DNA from: an uncultured Peptococcaceae bacterium
Lineage (GTDB): Bacteria; Bacillota; Limnochordia; Darwinibacteriales; Darwinibacteriaceae
Length of the DNA stretch: 44,016 nt
Direction of reading: 5' to 3'
NCBI GenBank assembly: GCA_937988745.1
Contig: CALKAR010000253.1
Coordinates: 1 to 44,016, forward strand
Made by a program: the position numbers and the translations under genes. The notes under the pieces are model-generated. The model worked only from the letters and a program-made list of their open reading frames with translations. It was not told where the DNA came from and searched no databases. The stretch's first letter is position 1, and every line of letters starts with the position of its first letter. This document shows, one piece after another, positions 32,677 to 41,532 of the stretch.

Positions 32677-33138
32677 TCATCCCTCCTCGTGATTGGTCCA
32701 CCGTTCCACCACTACATCTGCCTGCTGCAGTAATTCCTGAGCCAAGGGATCGGGATAGTCCCCATAATATACAATGCGCTTTACTCCTGCATTGATGAGC
32801 ATCTTTGTGCACTGGGCACATGGCTGAGTCGTACAGTACAGTACGGCTCCTTCGGTACTCACTCCATAGAGCGCAGCTTGAATAACAGCATTCTGTTCAG
32901 CATGAATACCGCGACAAATTTCATGTCTTTCTCCCGAAGGAATACCCAACTGTTGTCTGAGACAGCCTACTTCAGCACAGTGAGGCAATCCACGAGGCGC
33001 CCCGTTGTAGCCGGTGGCGATAATCCGCCGCTCTTTTACTAACAGGGCGCCAACTTGTCGGCGGAGGCAGGTCGAACGGCTGCTGACTAAGTCAGCAATC
33101 TGCATAAAATATTCGTCCCATGATGGACGTTTGTGCAC
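32677..33138 (-). CDS. dCMP deaminase (ComEB-like)
   Basis: This enzyme deaminates dCMP to dUMP for thymidylate synthesis. The 153-residue form starts at a GTG (33138), with GGAGGG 5 nt upstream; the longer frame to 33219 would overlap upp. Motifs are RPSWDEYFMQIADLVSSRST, the GHIAE-equivalent IHAEQNAVIQAA with the catalytic Glu, and the zinc-binding TTQPCAQCTKMLINAG. A CxxxxC-like pair of cysteines around HCAEVGCLRQQ resembles the extra zinc site of this family. It sits between upp and the TagO-like gene, a common clostridial and Bacillus neighbourhood for pyrimidine salvage. Confidence 0.93.
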   Translation of the reverse strand: MHKRPSWDEYFMQIADLVSSRSTCLRRQVGALLVKERRIIATGYNGAPRGLPHCAEVGCLRQQLGIPSGERHEICRGIHAEQNAVIQAALYGVSTEGAVLYCTTQPCAQCTKMLINAGVKRIVYYGDYPDPLAQELLQQADVVVERWTNHEEG

Positions 33139-33160
33139 GCTATCCCTCCGCACTGCCTCG

Positions 33161-33790
33161 TTATTTGGTACCAAAGAGACGGTCTCCCGCATCTCCCAAA
33201 CCGGGAATGATATAACCATGCTCGTTCAGACGCTCATCCACTGCGGCAGTAAAGATCTCCACATCTGGATGTTCTTGTTGAATCCGCTCAATTCCTTCCG
33301 GAGCAGCCAGCAGGCACATCAGCTTGATGTTGTGTGCACCCCGTTTTTTCAAGTAATTAATGGCTGCAACAGCAGAACCACCAGTAGCCAGCATGGGGTC
33401 GATAACTATCAGCTCACGTTCTTCAACATCAGCTGGCAGTTTGCAGTAATACTCTACTGGCTCGAGAGTCTCAGGATCGCGGTACAAACCAACGTGCCCT
33501 ACTTTTGCTGTAGGAATTAGGCGAAGGATACCGTTTACCATACCCAGGCCTGCCCGCAGGATAGGAATAATGCCCACCTTCTTGCCAGAGATGGTATGTC
33601 CTTTCGTGGTGCAGATCGGTGTTTCTACTTCGACTTCTTCAAGAGGCATGTCCCTGGTTACTTCATAGGCCATCAACAGAGACACCTCTTCAACCAGGTC
33701 TCGAAAATCCTTCGGCCCGGTGTTCTTATCACGAATCATTGTCAGCTTGTGCTGAACCAAGGGGTGCCGGATAATATGTACTGTACTCAT
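33161..33790 (-). CDS. upp: Uracil phosphoribosyltransferase
   Basis: Upp makes UMP from uracil and PRPP. The 209-residue form (same length as B. subtilis Upp) starts at the ATG at 33790, 6 nt from GAGGAG; an ATG 6 nt earlier touches the ribosome site. Motifs are VHIIRHPLVQHKLTMIRD, ILRAGLGMVNGILRLIP, the PRPP loop LIVIDPMLATGGSAVAAI and the uracil-binding region YIIPGLGDAGDRLFGTK. It is followed by the dCMP deaminase and preceded by rpiB. Confidence 0.97.
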   Translation of the reverse strand: MSTVHIIRHPLVQHKLTMIRDKNTGPKDFRDLVEEVSLLMAYEVTRDMPLEEVEVETPICTTKGHTISGKKVGIIPILRAGLGMVNGILRLIPTAKVGHVGLYRDPETLEPVEYYCKLPADVEERELIVIDPMLATGGSAVAAINYLKKRGAHNIKLMCLLAAPEGIERIQQEHPDVEIFTAAVDERLNEHGYIIPGLGDAGDRLFGTK

Positions 33791-33826
33791 TGTCATCTCC
33801 TCTTTCGTCTCCTAGTTCGCTGTGCC

Positions 33827-34258
33827 CTACAGATTTTCGATCTTTCCTACCCGCCGAGCATGACGCCCGCCTTCAAACTCACTCTCAAGATAGGTTCGGA
33901 CTATATCAGCCATTAGTCCGACTCCTAAGACCCGTGCCCCTAGGCACAGCACATTGCTGTTGTTGTGTTCTCGGGCCATGCGGGCAGAATAGGTGTCACT
34001 GCAGAGTGCAGCCCGAACTCCAGGTATCTTGTTAGCGGCAATGGATACGCCAATACCGGTTCCGCAGATTAAGATTCCCAGATCATACTCTCCATTAGCG
34101 ACTGCTCGGCCTACTTGGTGAGCGATGTCCGGATAATCACACGACTCTGTCGAATGGGTACCCATATCTGTCACTTCATAGGGCCCCTCGCTGAGCAGCT
34201 TGATAATCTCCGCCTTGGCGTGAAATCCACCGTGGTCGCTTCCAATGGCGATTTTCAT
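33827..34258 (-). CDS. rpiB: Ribose-5-phosphate isomerase B
   Basis: RpiB interconverts ribose 5-phosphate and ribulose 5-phosphate. The 143-residue protein has the family motifs KIAIGSDHGGFHAKAEI, YPDIAHQVGRAVANG, GILICGTGIGVSIAANKIPG (with the catalytic Cys) and RAALCSDTYSARMAREHNNS. Its ATG overlaps the stop of the ywlE-like gene (ATGA), so the two are coupled as in B. subtilis. Length and sequence are normal. Confidence 0.97.
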   Translation of the reverse strand: MKIAIGSDHGGFHAKAEIIKLLSEGPYEVTDMGTHSTESCDYPDIAHQVGRAVANGEYDLGILICGTGIGVSIAANKIPGVRAALCSDTYSARMAREHNNSNVLCLGARVLGVGLMADIVRTYLESEFEGGRHARRVGKIENL

Positions 34259-34761
34259 TGTTCTTCCTCCTCATTAATCCAGCTTTCGACGATCGCTTGA
34301 ACCGCCTGCGCAAGTTCATCGCGCACTTGCCGGTACACGTCGCGAGACTGGCCAAAGGGATCCGAAACTTCTAACCCTTTCTCCTTTTCGCTATCCAGTT
34401 CCTGCCGCGACTGTTGATCTTGGGCAAATTCCAGCAATAAGTGTACTTTGTCAGCAATTTCTGGGAAAAACTCGACCACATACTGTCGATGACTGTTGGT
34501 CATAACCAGGATCAAATCATACTCTTCGGCTAGCTCTGCACGAAACTTTCGCGACCGATGACTCTTTAGATCCAAGCCTATTTCAGACATGACTTCAACG
34601 GCGTATTCGGTTGCAGGATCGCCAGTGAAAGCCCCTAAACCAGCCGAAGAAACTTCCACAGGGATCCCTGCTTGTTCCGCATAATGCTTGAGTAAGGCAG
34701 CAGCCATAGGACTGCGGCATGTGTTGCCTGTACAAACAAACAGAACTGATTTCAAAGCCAT
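34255..34761 (-). CDS. ywlE: YwlE-like low-molecular-weight protein (arginine) phosphatase
   Basis: This 168-residue protein has the phosphatase loop VCTGNTCRSPMAAAL near the N-terminus and the late acid in VSDPFGQSRDVY. The Thr in CTGNTCR (where tyrosine phosphatases usually have Ile, CxGNICR) is associated with phosphoarginine specificity in YwlE. The assignment also fits the sua5-ywlE-rpiB order of B. subtilis. YwlE reverses McsB marks that target proteins to Clp; no mcsB lies in this window. It is about 15-20 residues longer than YwlE, in an acidic C-terminal part (LDSEKEKGLE and the tail). Confidence 0.9.
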   Translation of the reverse strand: MALKSVLFVCTGNTCRSPMAAALLKHYAEQAGIPVEVSSAGLGAFTGDPATEYAVEVMSEIGLDLKSHRSRKFRAELAEEYDLILVMTNSHRQYVVEFFPEIADKVHLLLEFAQDQQSRQELDSEKEKGLEVSDPFGQSRDVYRQVRDELAQAVQAIVESWINEEEEQ

Positions 34762-34777
34762 ACCTCCTGCTGCAGTT

Positions 34778-35803
34778 CTAAGCGAGAATAATCCGCTCTC
34801 CCGCTGCCCGACGCAAGCGGTTCATGATGGCCATACCTAGGCCTTTTTCCGAGATACCCTCCACTAACAAGATATCAAGCCCCTTTTCATCAGCCTCTCG
34901 AAGCAGACGATACAAACTAGAGGAAATCTCCTGGAGATTTTCTATGGAACCCATGGGAAGTACAGTAAACCCACTGTATCGAGCAGCATGCTCAGTAGGA
35001 ACCATCACACCTACCTTGCTGCCAGCATTTGTATACTGTTCTGCCAGCTCCTTAATGCGTTCCTCAGTTTGATCGCCCACTATTAAGAATACTTGGGCAT
35101 TAGGGGCATAATGCCGATATTTCATTCCCGGCGAACGAGGCGTTTCACCCTGCTTTAGCTCCCCATACACGCCAGGATCAACTGCTACAGGACAGACCGA
35201 ATTTAGCTCTTCCAGCGTAACCCCGCCGGGACGGAGCAGGCGGAATGGCCGACTCACACAGTCGACTACGGTCGATTCGACTCCCCAACCAGTCTCTCCC
35301 CCATCGATAACGGCGGCAATGCGGCCACCTAAATCGTTCATCACATGCTCTGCCTTAGTCGGACTTGGCCTGCCAGATAAATTAGCACTAGGCGCAGCTA
35401 AAGGGCCGGCCAGCTCAATTAGTTTCAAAGCCAGTGGATGGCTGGGAATCCGCACAGCCAGGGTATCCAGCCCAGCACTCACTACGTCCGGAACCTGCGG
35501 TTCCTTCGGAAGGACTAACGTGAGAGGACCTGGCCAAAAGCGATCCATAAGCGCGGCCGCCTCGGCAGAAATCTCTGTCACCAATTCTGCCGCCTGCGCT
35601 TGACTTGCACAGTGTACAATTAAGGGATTATCCTGCGGCCTACCCTTGGCGACAAAAATTGCTTCTACCGCCTGCGGATTAAGAGCGCTGGCACCCAAAC
35701 CATAGACCGTTTCAGTAGGGAAAGCAACACACTCACCCGCTTTCAGTAGGGCAGCGGCTTTATCGAGTTCATCGGAAGTCAAAAGAAGCGTTCTTACCGC
35801 CAT
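34778..35803 (-). CDS. Sua5/YwlC, threonylcarbamoyl-AMP synthase
   Basis: The enzyme makes threonylcarbamoyl-AMP for the t6A37 tRNA modification. The 341-residue protein has the YrdC domain (about 1-205: GECVAFPTETVYGLGASAL, AKGRPQDNPLIVH, LAAPSANLSGRPSPT, TVVDCVSRPFRLLRPGGVT). The Sua5 linker motif SPGMKYRHYAP and the Sua5 C-terminal domain follow (about 235-341). Length is typical for the long form. Its start lies 10 nt inside prmC, so it is coupled. B. subtilis has spoIIR in this area; none is present here. Confidence 0.95.
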   Translation of the reverse strand: MAVRTLLLTSDELDKAAALLKAGECVAFPTETVYGLGASALNPQAVEAIFVAKGRPQDNPLIVHCASQAQAAELVTEISAEAAALMDRFWPGPLTLVLPKEPQVPDVVSAGLDTLAVRIPSHPLALKLIELAGPLAAPSANLSGRPSPTKAEHVMNDLGGRIAAVIDGGETGWGVESTVVDCVSRPFRLLRPGGVTLEELNSVCPVAVDPGVYGELKQGETPRSPGMKYRHYAPNAQVFLIVGDQTEERIKELAEQYTNAGSKVGVMVPTEHAARYSGFTVLPMGSIENLQEISSSLYRLLREADEKGLDILLVEGISEKGLGMAIMNRLRRAAGERIILA

Positions 35804-36660
35804 ACAGCCACCACCACCCGGTCATGTCCCTGGTAATCGGGGATCACTTTTTCTACTTCAAAACCTGCTTGTTGGGCAATTACTTTGACTGCTTGTCCTT
35901 GATCCGCACCGATCTCAACCATGACTTCACCAGGAGGCTCGAGATAGTGACGGGCTTCCCGGAAGATGCGGCGGTAAAAATCAAGGCCATCTTGTCCTCC
36001 ATCAAGTGCCTGCACTGGCTCGAAGGACACCTCAGGCTGCAGTTCCTGCATTTCTTTCTTTGTTATATAAGGCGGATTAGAACAGATAAGATCGAACAAG
36101 CCATTTATTCGGGAAAAAAGATCGCTTTCAACAAACTCTATTTGCTCAGCAACCTCAAGGCGTTCTGCGTTCTCTTGCGCTACCGCTAGAGCTTCAGGCG
36201 AGATATCAACAGCGGTGACATGAAACTCTGGATCCTGCCTTGCTACAGACACAGCTACGGCCCCACTGCCCGTACCTAAATCCAAGATGCGCACAGGTCT
36301 TTTGCCAGCAGCCAATCGGCTCAGGCCGGCCTGAACGATTTCCTCTACCAAGAGTTCTGTTTCAGAGCGGGGGATCAAAACGGCGGGAGTTACCTTGAAT
36401 TCGAGGGAATAAAACTCCTTTGTTCCTGTGATATAAGCGACAGGGATGCGCCTGCCGCGGCGCCCGATGCACTGCCGGTAGGCATCCACTTCCTGCGCAG
36501 TCAGTGGCTTCTGCAGATTAAGGTAGAGATCTAGACGGCTCATCCCCAGCACATGACCAAGAAGCAGTTCGGCGTCTAGACGCGGCGAAGCACACCCCTT
36601 CTCATCAAGGTATTGTGTGCTGATCGCCAGTAGTTCTTGAATAGTATACTGTTTTCTCAC
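35794..36660 (-). CDS. prmC: PrmC, release-factor glutamine methyltransferase
   Basis: PrmC methylates the GGQ glutamine of RF1 and RF2. The 288-residue protein has an N-terminal helical domain (about 1-80), the AdoMet motif VRILDLGTGSGAVAVSVA, and the catalytic NPPY in LICSNPPYITKKEM. Other family segments are VLIPRSETELLVEEI and FEPVQALDGGQDGLDFYR. Length is normal. It is 7 nt after prfA, its substrate gene, the usual arrangement. Confidence 0.97.
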   Translation of the reverse strand: MRKQYTIQELLAISTQYLDEKGCASPRLDAELLLGHVLGMSRLDLYLNLQKPLTAQEVDAYRQCIGRRGRRIPVAYITGTKEFYSLEFKVTPAVLIPRSETELLVEEIVQAGLSRLAAGKRPVRILDLGTGSGAVAVSVARQDPEFHVTAVDISPEALAVAQENAERLEVAEQIEFVESDLFSRINGLFDLICSNPPYITKKEMQELQPEVSFEPVQALDGGQDGLDFYRRIFREARHYLEPPGEVMVEIGADQGQAVKVIAQQAGFEVEKVIPDYQGHDRVVVAVWR

Positions 36661-36667
36661 TCCAAAA

Positions 36668-37735
36668 TTACTCCAACGTCTGCAGTTGTTCTAGCTGGTC
36701 TGCTGTAATGAGTGCATCGATCACTTCATCTAGGTCTCCATCAAGAATCGCATCCAGTTTGTAAAGAGTAAGCCCAATGCGATGATCGGTGACCCGTCCT
36801 TGAGGGAAGTTATAGGTGCGCACTCGTTCACTGCGTTCTCCAGTACCTACCTGGGATCTGCGCGCCTCAGCCTGTTCCCGGTCTGCTTCCGCCTTGGCCA
36901 TATCGTAGAGTCTGGCCCGTAGGATCTTCATCGCTTTATCTCTGTTCTTGTGCTGGGACTTTTCATCTTGGCAGGATACAACCAAACCAGTAGGCAAGTG
37001 AGTGATACGTACCGCTGAGTCAGTAGTGTTTACGCTCTGTCCACCAGGGCCCGAAGAACGGTACACATCGATGCGTAAGTCATTCGGATCAATCTCGACC
37101 TCCACTTCCTCTGCTTCCGGAAGCACAGCCACCGTGGCCGTGGAAGTGTGAATCCGGCCGCCCGATTCAGTGGTGGGGATTCGCTGCACCCTGTGCACGC
37201 CGCTTTCATATTTCAGACGGCTGTATGCACCTTTACCTTCAATCATGAAGATTACTTCTTTAAAGCCACCCAATTCAGTGGGGCTGCTGCTCATAAGCTC
37301 TACATTCCAGCGTTTTTCCTCCGCATAGCGGCTGTACATTCTAAAGAGCGAGCCAGCAAAAAGTGCAGCCTCATCACCACCTGTACCGCCGCGGATTTCC
37401 ACAATAACGTTCTTTTCGTCATTGGGATCTTTGGGAAGGAGCAGAATGCGAAGCCTCTGCTTAAGCTGCTCCACCTTATCTTCTAAGTTACTGATTTCTT
37501 CCTTGAGCATAGCCGCCATATCGGGGTCCTGCTCTTCTTCAAGGAGCTCCTCTGCCGCCTCCAAATCCTGTAGAGCAGCTTTATAAGAGCGAAATTCTTG
37601 TACTATTTCTTGTAAATCGGAATGGTTCTTAGCCAATTTTTGGAAAGTAGCTTGATCGCTGATCACAGCTGGATCACTTAATTTTAGGTTTAACTCCTCG
37701 TACTTCTCTTCCAAGGCTTCTAGTTTTTCAAACAC
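36668..37735 (-). CDS. prfA: Peptide chain release factor 1
   Basis: RF1 ends translation at UAA and UAG. The 355-residue protein has the PCRF helical domain (about 1-200, with VEIRGGTGGDEAALFAG), the RF1 tripeptide-type anticodon region (RIPTTESGGRIHTSTATVAV), and the GGQ loop in YRSSGPGGQSVNTTDSAVRI. The tail includes RTYNFPQGRVTDHRIGLTLY. Length is normal, with no programmed frameshift (that belongs to RF2). It precedes prmC by 7 nt and follows a DUF1385 gene, as in Clostridia. Confidence 0.98.
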   Translation of the reverse strand: MFEKLEALEEKYEELNLKLSDPAVISDQATFQKLAKNHSDLQEIVQEFRSYKAALQDLEAAEELLEEEQDPDMAAMLKEEISNLEDKVEQLKQRLRILLLPKDPNDEKNVIVEIRGGTGGDEAALFAGSLFRMYSRYAEEKRWNVELMSSSPTELGGFKEVIFMIEGKGAYSRLKYESGVHRVQRIPTTESGGRIHTSTATVAVLPEAEEVEVEIDPNDLRIDVYRSSGPGGQSVNTTDSAVRITHLPTGLVVSCQDEKSQHKNRDKAMKILRARLYDMAKAEADREQAEARRSQVGTGERSERVRTYNFPQGRVTDHRIGLTLYKLDAILDGDLDEVIDALITADQLEQLQTLE

Positions 37736-37748
37736 GCGTTATCGCCTC

Positions 37749-38669
37749 CTACACAGTGCTGCTGGATCCGGGAAAAGGCCTAATCTTCTGCTCTTCCGTA
37801 TGGCTTGCGTCCTTGGCAAGCACAGATTGCAGTGCTTGAATAGCAACTTCAATCTGTCCATCGTCCGGTTCCCGCGTAGTAAAATACTGCAGCGCCATGC
37901 CTGGTTTAGCCAGCCATTTAAAGATAGGATGACAGTCATCGCGGCCGGCCTGTCGGATTATTTCATAGGACAAACCTGCCACGAGCGGCATGATTGCCAA
38001 ATGAATTAAAATGCGCTGCAAGAACGGAGGACGCCCGAAAAATGAGAACACTATTACACTGGTAAACAGCACAATTAAAAGGAAATTCGTGCCGCAGCGG
38101 GCATGAATGCGGCTGTGACGGCGCACTTGCTCAACCGCCAGTTCGCTGCCCGCTTCATGACAGTTAATGGCCTTGTGTTCAGCACCGTGATACTCAAAAA
38201 CTCGCTGAATGTCCTTCATCCATGAGATTCCTATAATATAAGCAACAAAAAAGCTGATCTTAATCAAACCTTCAATAAGGTTGAGAAGAAAGTTCGAACT
38301 AATAGACGATTGAATCAGCCGAATAACATAGGCAGGTAAAATAACAAAAAGGCCCACAGTAAGAAGAAGCGCAAAAGCCATTGTCAGCACTAGCTCTTTA
38401 GCAGTCAGCTGCTCCTCTTCTGATTCGCTATATTCGGCCGCGGAATAACTCAGGCTCTTCAGACCTATAATCAATGTCTCAATCAAGGCTGCGGCCCCTC
38501 GAATGATGGGCTTCTTGAGAATAGGAAACCGATCAGACCAGGGCTTTAAGGCGTCCACTTTGACTGTAATATCCTGGTTCATCTTGCGCACCGCAATCGA
38601 TGTGAAGTGCTTACCCCTCATCATCACGCCCTCGATCACAGCTTGGCCGCCATAGCTAAATTTGCTCAC
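37749..38669 (-). CDS. DUF1385 membrane protein
   Basis: This 306-residue protein starts KFSYGGQAVIEGVMMRGKHF, the DUF1385 signature, and has four or five membrane helices (about 90-240) with the conserved VFEYHGAEHKAINCHEAGSE and HARCGTNFLLIVLF. His and Cys in these motifs could bind a metal, which is inference. No function is established that I know of. It is commonly found just upstream of prfA in Firmicutes, as here. The GTG start overlaps the preceding gene by 14 nt. Confidence 0.9.
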   Translation of the reverse strand: MSKFSYGGQAVIEGVMMRGKHFTSIAVRKMNQDITVKVDALKPWSDRFPILKKPIIRGAAALIETLIIGLKSLSYSAAEYSESEEEQLTAKELVLTMAFALLLTVGLFVILPAYVIRLIQSSISSNFLLNLIEGLIKISFFVAYIIGISWMKDIQRVFEYHGAEHKAINCHEAGSELAVEQVRRHSRIHARCGTNFLLIVLFTSVIVFSFFGRPPFLQRILIHLAIMPLVAGLSYEIIRQAGRDDCHPIFKWLAKPGMALQYFTTREPDDGQIEVAIQALQSVLAKDASHTEEQKIRPFPGSSSTV

Positions 38670-39555
38670 CTAATTCACTCCCCTTTACCAAGGATAATAG
38701 GGTGCTTGCTTGCTCCGCAGGGAGTACCACGGTCAGTCGATCTGTGGGCAGAATAACATCTTCACCCCGCGGCGAAATAACCTCTTGTGGCGTTCGGAAG
38801 ATCGAGAGCACCCGGATACCATAAACATTGGCGAGCTTCAGCTCAGCCAGAGTACGGTAGGCAACTGGCGCGTGATCTCCCACCTCTACCTGCATCACTA
38901 TCATATCATCACCAAAACGGGTCACATCGCGAAAGGATTGCAGCCAAAGCGGCTTTTCATAAGCGCTGCTTCGCACACTGCGAAACCCTCTTGGAAGAAA
39001 CAGGCGGGTAATGACCCCCACCACTAACCCAACAAGCCATCCCATGACAAGACCCACAAAGGTGCCATACACAACCTGGAGAATCGGACCACCTAAATCG
39101 AACCACCACTGCTCACTGAGCCCCTCCAGGCGGACGATTTCATCGAACAAGAACAGCGCAGAAATCATGCCAACATAACTGGAAATGTTTCCCTTAATGT
39201 TCTCTGCCGCGCTGTAAGCAAGGCCGAGAGTGAGCACCGCCCCAACGACTACTGGTAGGCCCAGTTTTGTCAATCCTCCAAACAGAGCTCCTAGAGCCAA
39301 GCCTGCCGTTAACGCGAGGGCTGTGGCACCAAGTCTGGGGAGCAGCACTACAATCATCTGCACCCAGTGCTTCAGGCGTAGAGAAAACTTGGGCATGGCT
39401 ACGATGACGTCAAAAGCAAGGAAACCTGCAAAAATCGCCACAAAAGATGAAGGTAGACTCGGGATGTTGCGCACCAAGTAATAAGCTACCCCTACCACAA
39501 TTGCTCGACAGGTCAATATGAACATGACGGTAAGCTTAAAGCGTCTACGGGCCAT
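38656..39555 (-). CDS. Membrane protein with C-terminal TrkA-C/RCK_C-like domain
   Basis: This 299-residue protein has about seven hydrophobic segments in residues 8-190 (for example IVVGVAYYLVRN and LVMGWLVGLVVGVITRLFLP). A cytoplasmic domain at about 215-290 reads QVEVGDHAPVAYRTLAELKL, ANVYGIRVLSIFR, and DVILPTDRLTVVLPAEQ, close to the TrkA-C (RCK_C) ligand-binding fold. Such domains bind c-di-AMP or other small ligands in potassium transporters. The membrane part does not look like a known K+ channel. The family may be one conserved in spore formers, but I am not sure. The ATG at 39555 has GGGGAG 4 nt upstream; an ATG 12 nt earlier is possible. It lies between tdk and DUF1385. Confidence 0.7.
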   Translation of the reverse strand: MARRRFKLTVMFILTCRAIVVGVAYYLVRNIPSLPSSFVAIFAGFLAFDVIVAMPKFSLRLKHWVQMIVVLLPRLGATALALTAGLALGALFGGLTKLGLPVVVGAVLTLGLAYSAAENIKGNISSYVGMISALFLFDEIVRLEGLSEQWWFDLGGPILQVVYGTFVGLVMGWLVGLVVGVITRLFLPRGFRSVRSSAYEKPLWLQSFRDVTRFGDDMIVMQVEVGDHAPVAYRTLAELKLANVYGIRVLSIFRTPQEVISPRGEDVILPTDRLTVVLPAEQASTLLSLVKGSELGEQI

Positions 39556-39568
39556 ATCACTCCCCATC

Positions 39569-40147
39569 CTATGGGCGCCCAGGCACGCTGTGGCAGCGGT
39601 TGCAGCGTGCCTCGTAATGTTCGGTCGCTCCTATCAGTATAATTGGGTCATTATAGCTTGCAGGTTCACCATTAATAATACGTTGAGTGCGGCTCGCAGG
39701 TCTTCCGCAGACCACGCAAATAGCATTCAGCTTTGTAACCTCATCAGCCAAAGCCAAGAGCTGCGGTACTGGACCAAACGGCTCACCACGGAAATCCTGA
39801 TCAAGACCTGCGGCGATTACACGTTTACCCTGCTCTACTAATGACTTGCAAATATCTATGATGTCATCAGAAAAGAACTGTACCTCATCGATTGCGACTA
39901 CATCGCAAGCATCGTTCACATGGGTTAGAATCTGTTCCGCATCATCGACGGGAATACAGTGCACCGCACTGCCGTTGTGGGCAACAACCTTTGTCTCGTC
40001 ATAGCGGTTGTCGATGGCGGGCTTGAAAACTATTACCTTTTGTTTGGCAATGGTCGCCCGCTTTACTCGGCGGATCAGCTCTTCTGATTTACCCGAAAAC
40101 ATGCATCCTACAATAACCTCAAGCCATGAGGCCTCACTGTATCTCAT
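39569..40147 (-). CDS. tdk: Thymidine kinase
   Basis: Tdk phosphorylates thymidine. The 192-residue type II enzyme has P-loop GCMFSGKSEELIRRVKR, Walker B-like VVAIDEVQFFSDDI with the catalytic Glu, the lid YNDPIILIGATEHYEARC and two zinc-binding pairs (CVVCG and CNRCH). Length is normal. The ATG has GAGGTG 5 nt upstream. It follows hflX (94-nt gap without a visible terminator), in the clostridial tdk-DUF1385-prfA-prmC order. Confidence 0.96.
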   Translation of the reverse strand: MRYSEASWLEVIVGCMFSGKSEELIRRVKRATIAKQKVIVFKPAIDNRYDETKVVAHNGSAVHCIPVDDAEQILTHVNDACDVVAIDEVQFFSDDIIDICKSLVEQGKRVIAAGLDQDFRGEPFGPVPQLLALADEVTKLNAICVVCGRPASRTQRIINGEPASYNDPIILIGATEHYEARCNRCHSVPGRP

Positions 40148-40241
40148 TTCTTCACCTCAACCGGATCTCTACTGCGTCACTTGCTTAACATGTTGCTTTT
40201 CTCTTCGCAGCAGCGTAATCCTGCCTGAGATTTTTCTGATA

Positions 40242-41459
40242 TTAGTCCACCCTAAAGGCTCTCATTAGACCAGCGGTGGCTTTGTCAACCTCAGCAGTGA
40301 TCTTTACTCCGGTCTCGGTAAAGCTCTCTTCAAGGACCCTCCCCAGCTCACGCAATCTGCTTGCTTCGCCAAAATCAGCAAATCCAAAGTGAAAGGTTTG
40401 TATACTAAGCAGACTGCGGAAAAACTCGGCGACCTCTGCACTAAGGCGATCCAAGTTTTCGCCAGTTAATGCTGATATCGGCACACCCGCTCCGCTAATC
40501 TCTCTGCCAGCGGGAACCTTGTCAATCTTATTATACACGTTAATGATAGGCTGTGCGGCACCAATCTCTGCAAGAACCTGCTCAACCGCCTCCTGCTGCT
40601 CCCTTGCCTGTGGATGACTGACATCGATTACATGAAGCACGAGATCCGCATAGAGAATTTCCTCTAACGTAGCACGAAAAGCAGCTACAAGCGTATGAGG
40701 CAGGCGCCGGATAAAGCCTACGGTGTCGCTTAAGAAAACCCACCGCCCGTCGGGTAGTTCCCAGCGGCGTATTGTAGGATCAAGGGTTGCAAAGAGCTGA
40801 TCAGCAATAAAAGTATCCGCACCACTCAATGCCTTTAAGAGTGTCGACTTGCCCGCGTTTGTGTAACCCACCAATGCCACAACCGGCGCGGCTATCTGAT
40901 CCCGGCGGGCCCGATGAGTAGACCTCACCTTACGAATTTCTTCAAGCTCTGCTCTCAGATCGGCAATTCGTTTACGCAGGCGGCGCCGATCTGTCTCAAG
41001 TTTCGTTTCACCAGGGCCCCGTGTCCCGATACCGCCTCCAAGGCGAGATAGGGCCTTGCCAGCACCTGTTAGGCGAGGTAGAAGATAGTTTAACTGAGCT
41101 AGCTCAACCTGAATTTTACCCTCTCTCGAACGAGCACGCTGAGCAAAAATATCTAAAATAAGCTGCGTGCGGTCAATAACCGGAGCATCAATAATCTCCG
41201 CTAAGTTACCCTGCTGAGCCGGAGATAGTTCGTTGTCGAATATGACGAGAGCATCGGTTTCCACAATATCTCCCAGTTCCTCAGCTTTACCCTTTCCAAT
41301 AAACGTGGCTGGATCGGGTGTGGATCGTTTCTGCACAAAACTATCCACCACTTCTAAACCCGCATCTTCTGCCAGCTCCCAGAGTTCATCGAGGCTGTCT
41401 TCCACTTCCCAATCAGACTGACCTGCCATCTGCAGAGATACCAAATATGCACGCTGCAT
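40242..41459 (-). CDS. hflX: HflX, ribosome-associated GTPase
   Basis: HflX binds the 50S subunit and rescues or splits stalled ribosomes. The 405-residue protein starts at 41459 (GAGGTGG 6 nt upstream; an ATG 21 nt earlier has no site). It has the N-terminal HflX domain (TFIGKGKAEELGDIV, VIFDNELSPAQQGNL, RLGGGIGTRGPGETKLE), then the G domain: G1 GYTNAGKSTLL, G2 LFATLDPTIR, G3 DTVGFIRRLP, G4 NKID. Length is typical. It is divergent from dinB, sharing a 73-bp gap. Confidence 0.96.
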   Translation of the reverse strand: MQRAYLVSLQMAGQSDWEVEDSLDELWELAEDAGLEVVDSFVQKRSTPDPATFIGKGKAEELGDIVETDALVIFDNELSPAQQGNLAEIIDAPVIDRTQLILDIFAQRARSREGKIQVELAQLNYLLPRLTGAGKALSRLGGGIGTRGPGETKLETDRRRLRKRIADLRAELEEIRKVRSTHRARRDQIAAPVVALVGYTNAGKSTLLKALSGADTFIADQLFATLDPTIRRWELPDGRWVFLSDTVGFIRRLPHTLVAAFRATLEEILYADLVLHVIDVSHPQAREQQEAVEQVLAEIGAAQPIINVYNKIDKVPAGREISGAGVPISALTGENLDRLSAEVAEFFRSLLSIQTFHFGFADFGEASRLRELGRVLEESFTETGVKITAEVDKATAGLMRAFRVD

Positions 41460-41486
41460 ACTAGTCCACCTCTCTTTCACTTAGAG

Positions 41487-41498
41487 GAATCGTTGTTC
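41487..41498. promoter_or_regulatory. Weak LexA/DinR-like box between hflX and dinB
   Basis: GAATCGTTGTTC resembles the Gram-positive LexA box GAAC-N4-GTTC with one mismatch. The surrounding GG and CC extend the symmetry. It lies 35 nt before the dinB ATG. No clear -10/-35 was found around it. Confidence 0.3.
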
Positions 41499-41532
41499 CC
41501 CCTCCCGAAATCTTACCCCTGGAGGGATTTTT

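Noticed and set aside
40148..40241. Terminator between hflX and tdk
   Set aside because: The CAG/CTG-rich segment does not form a consistent stem and has no T-run.
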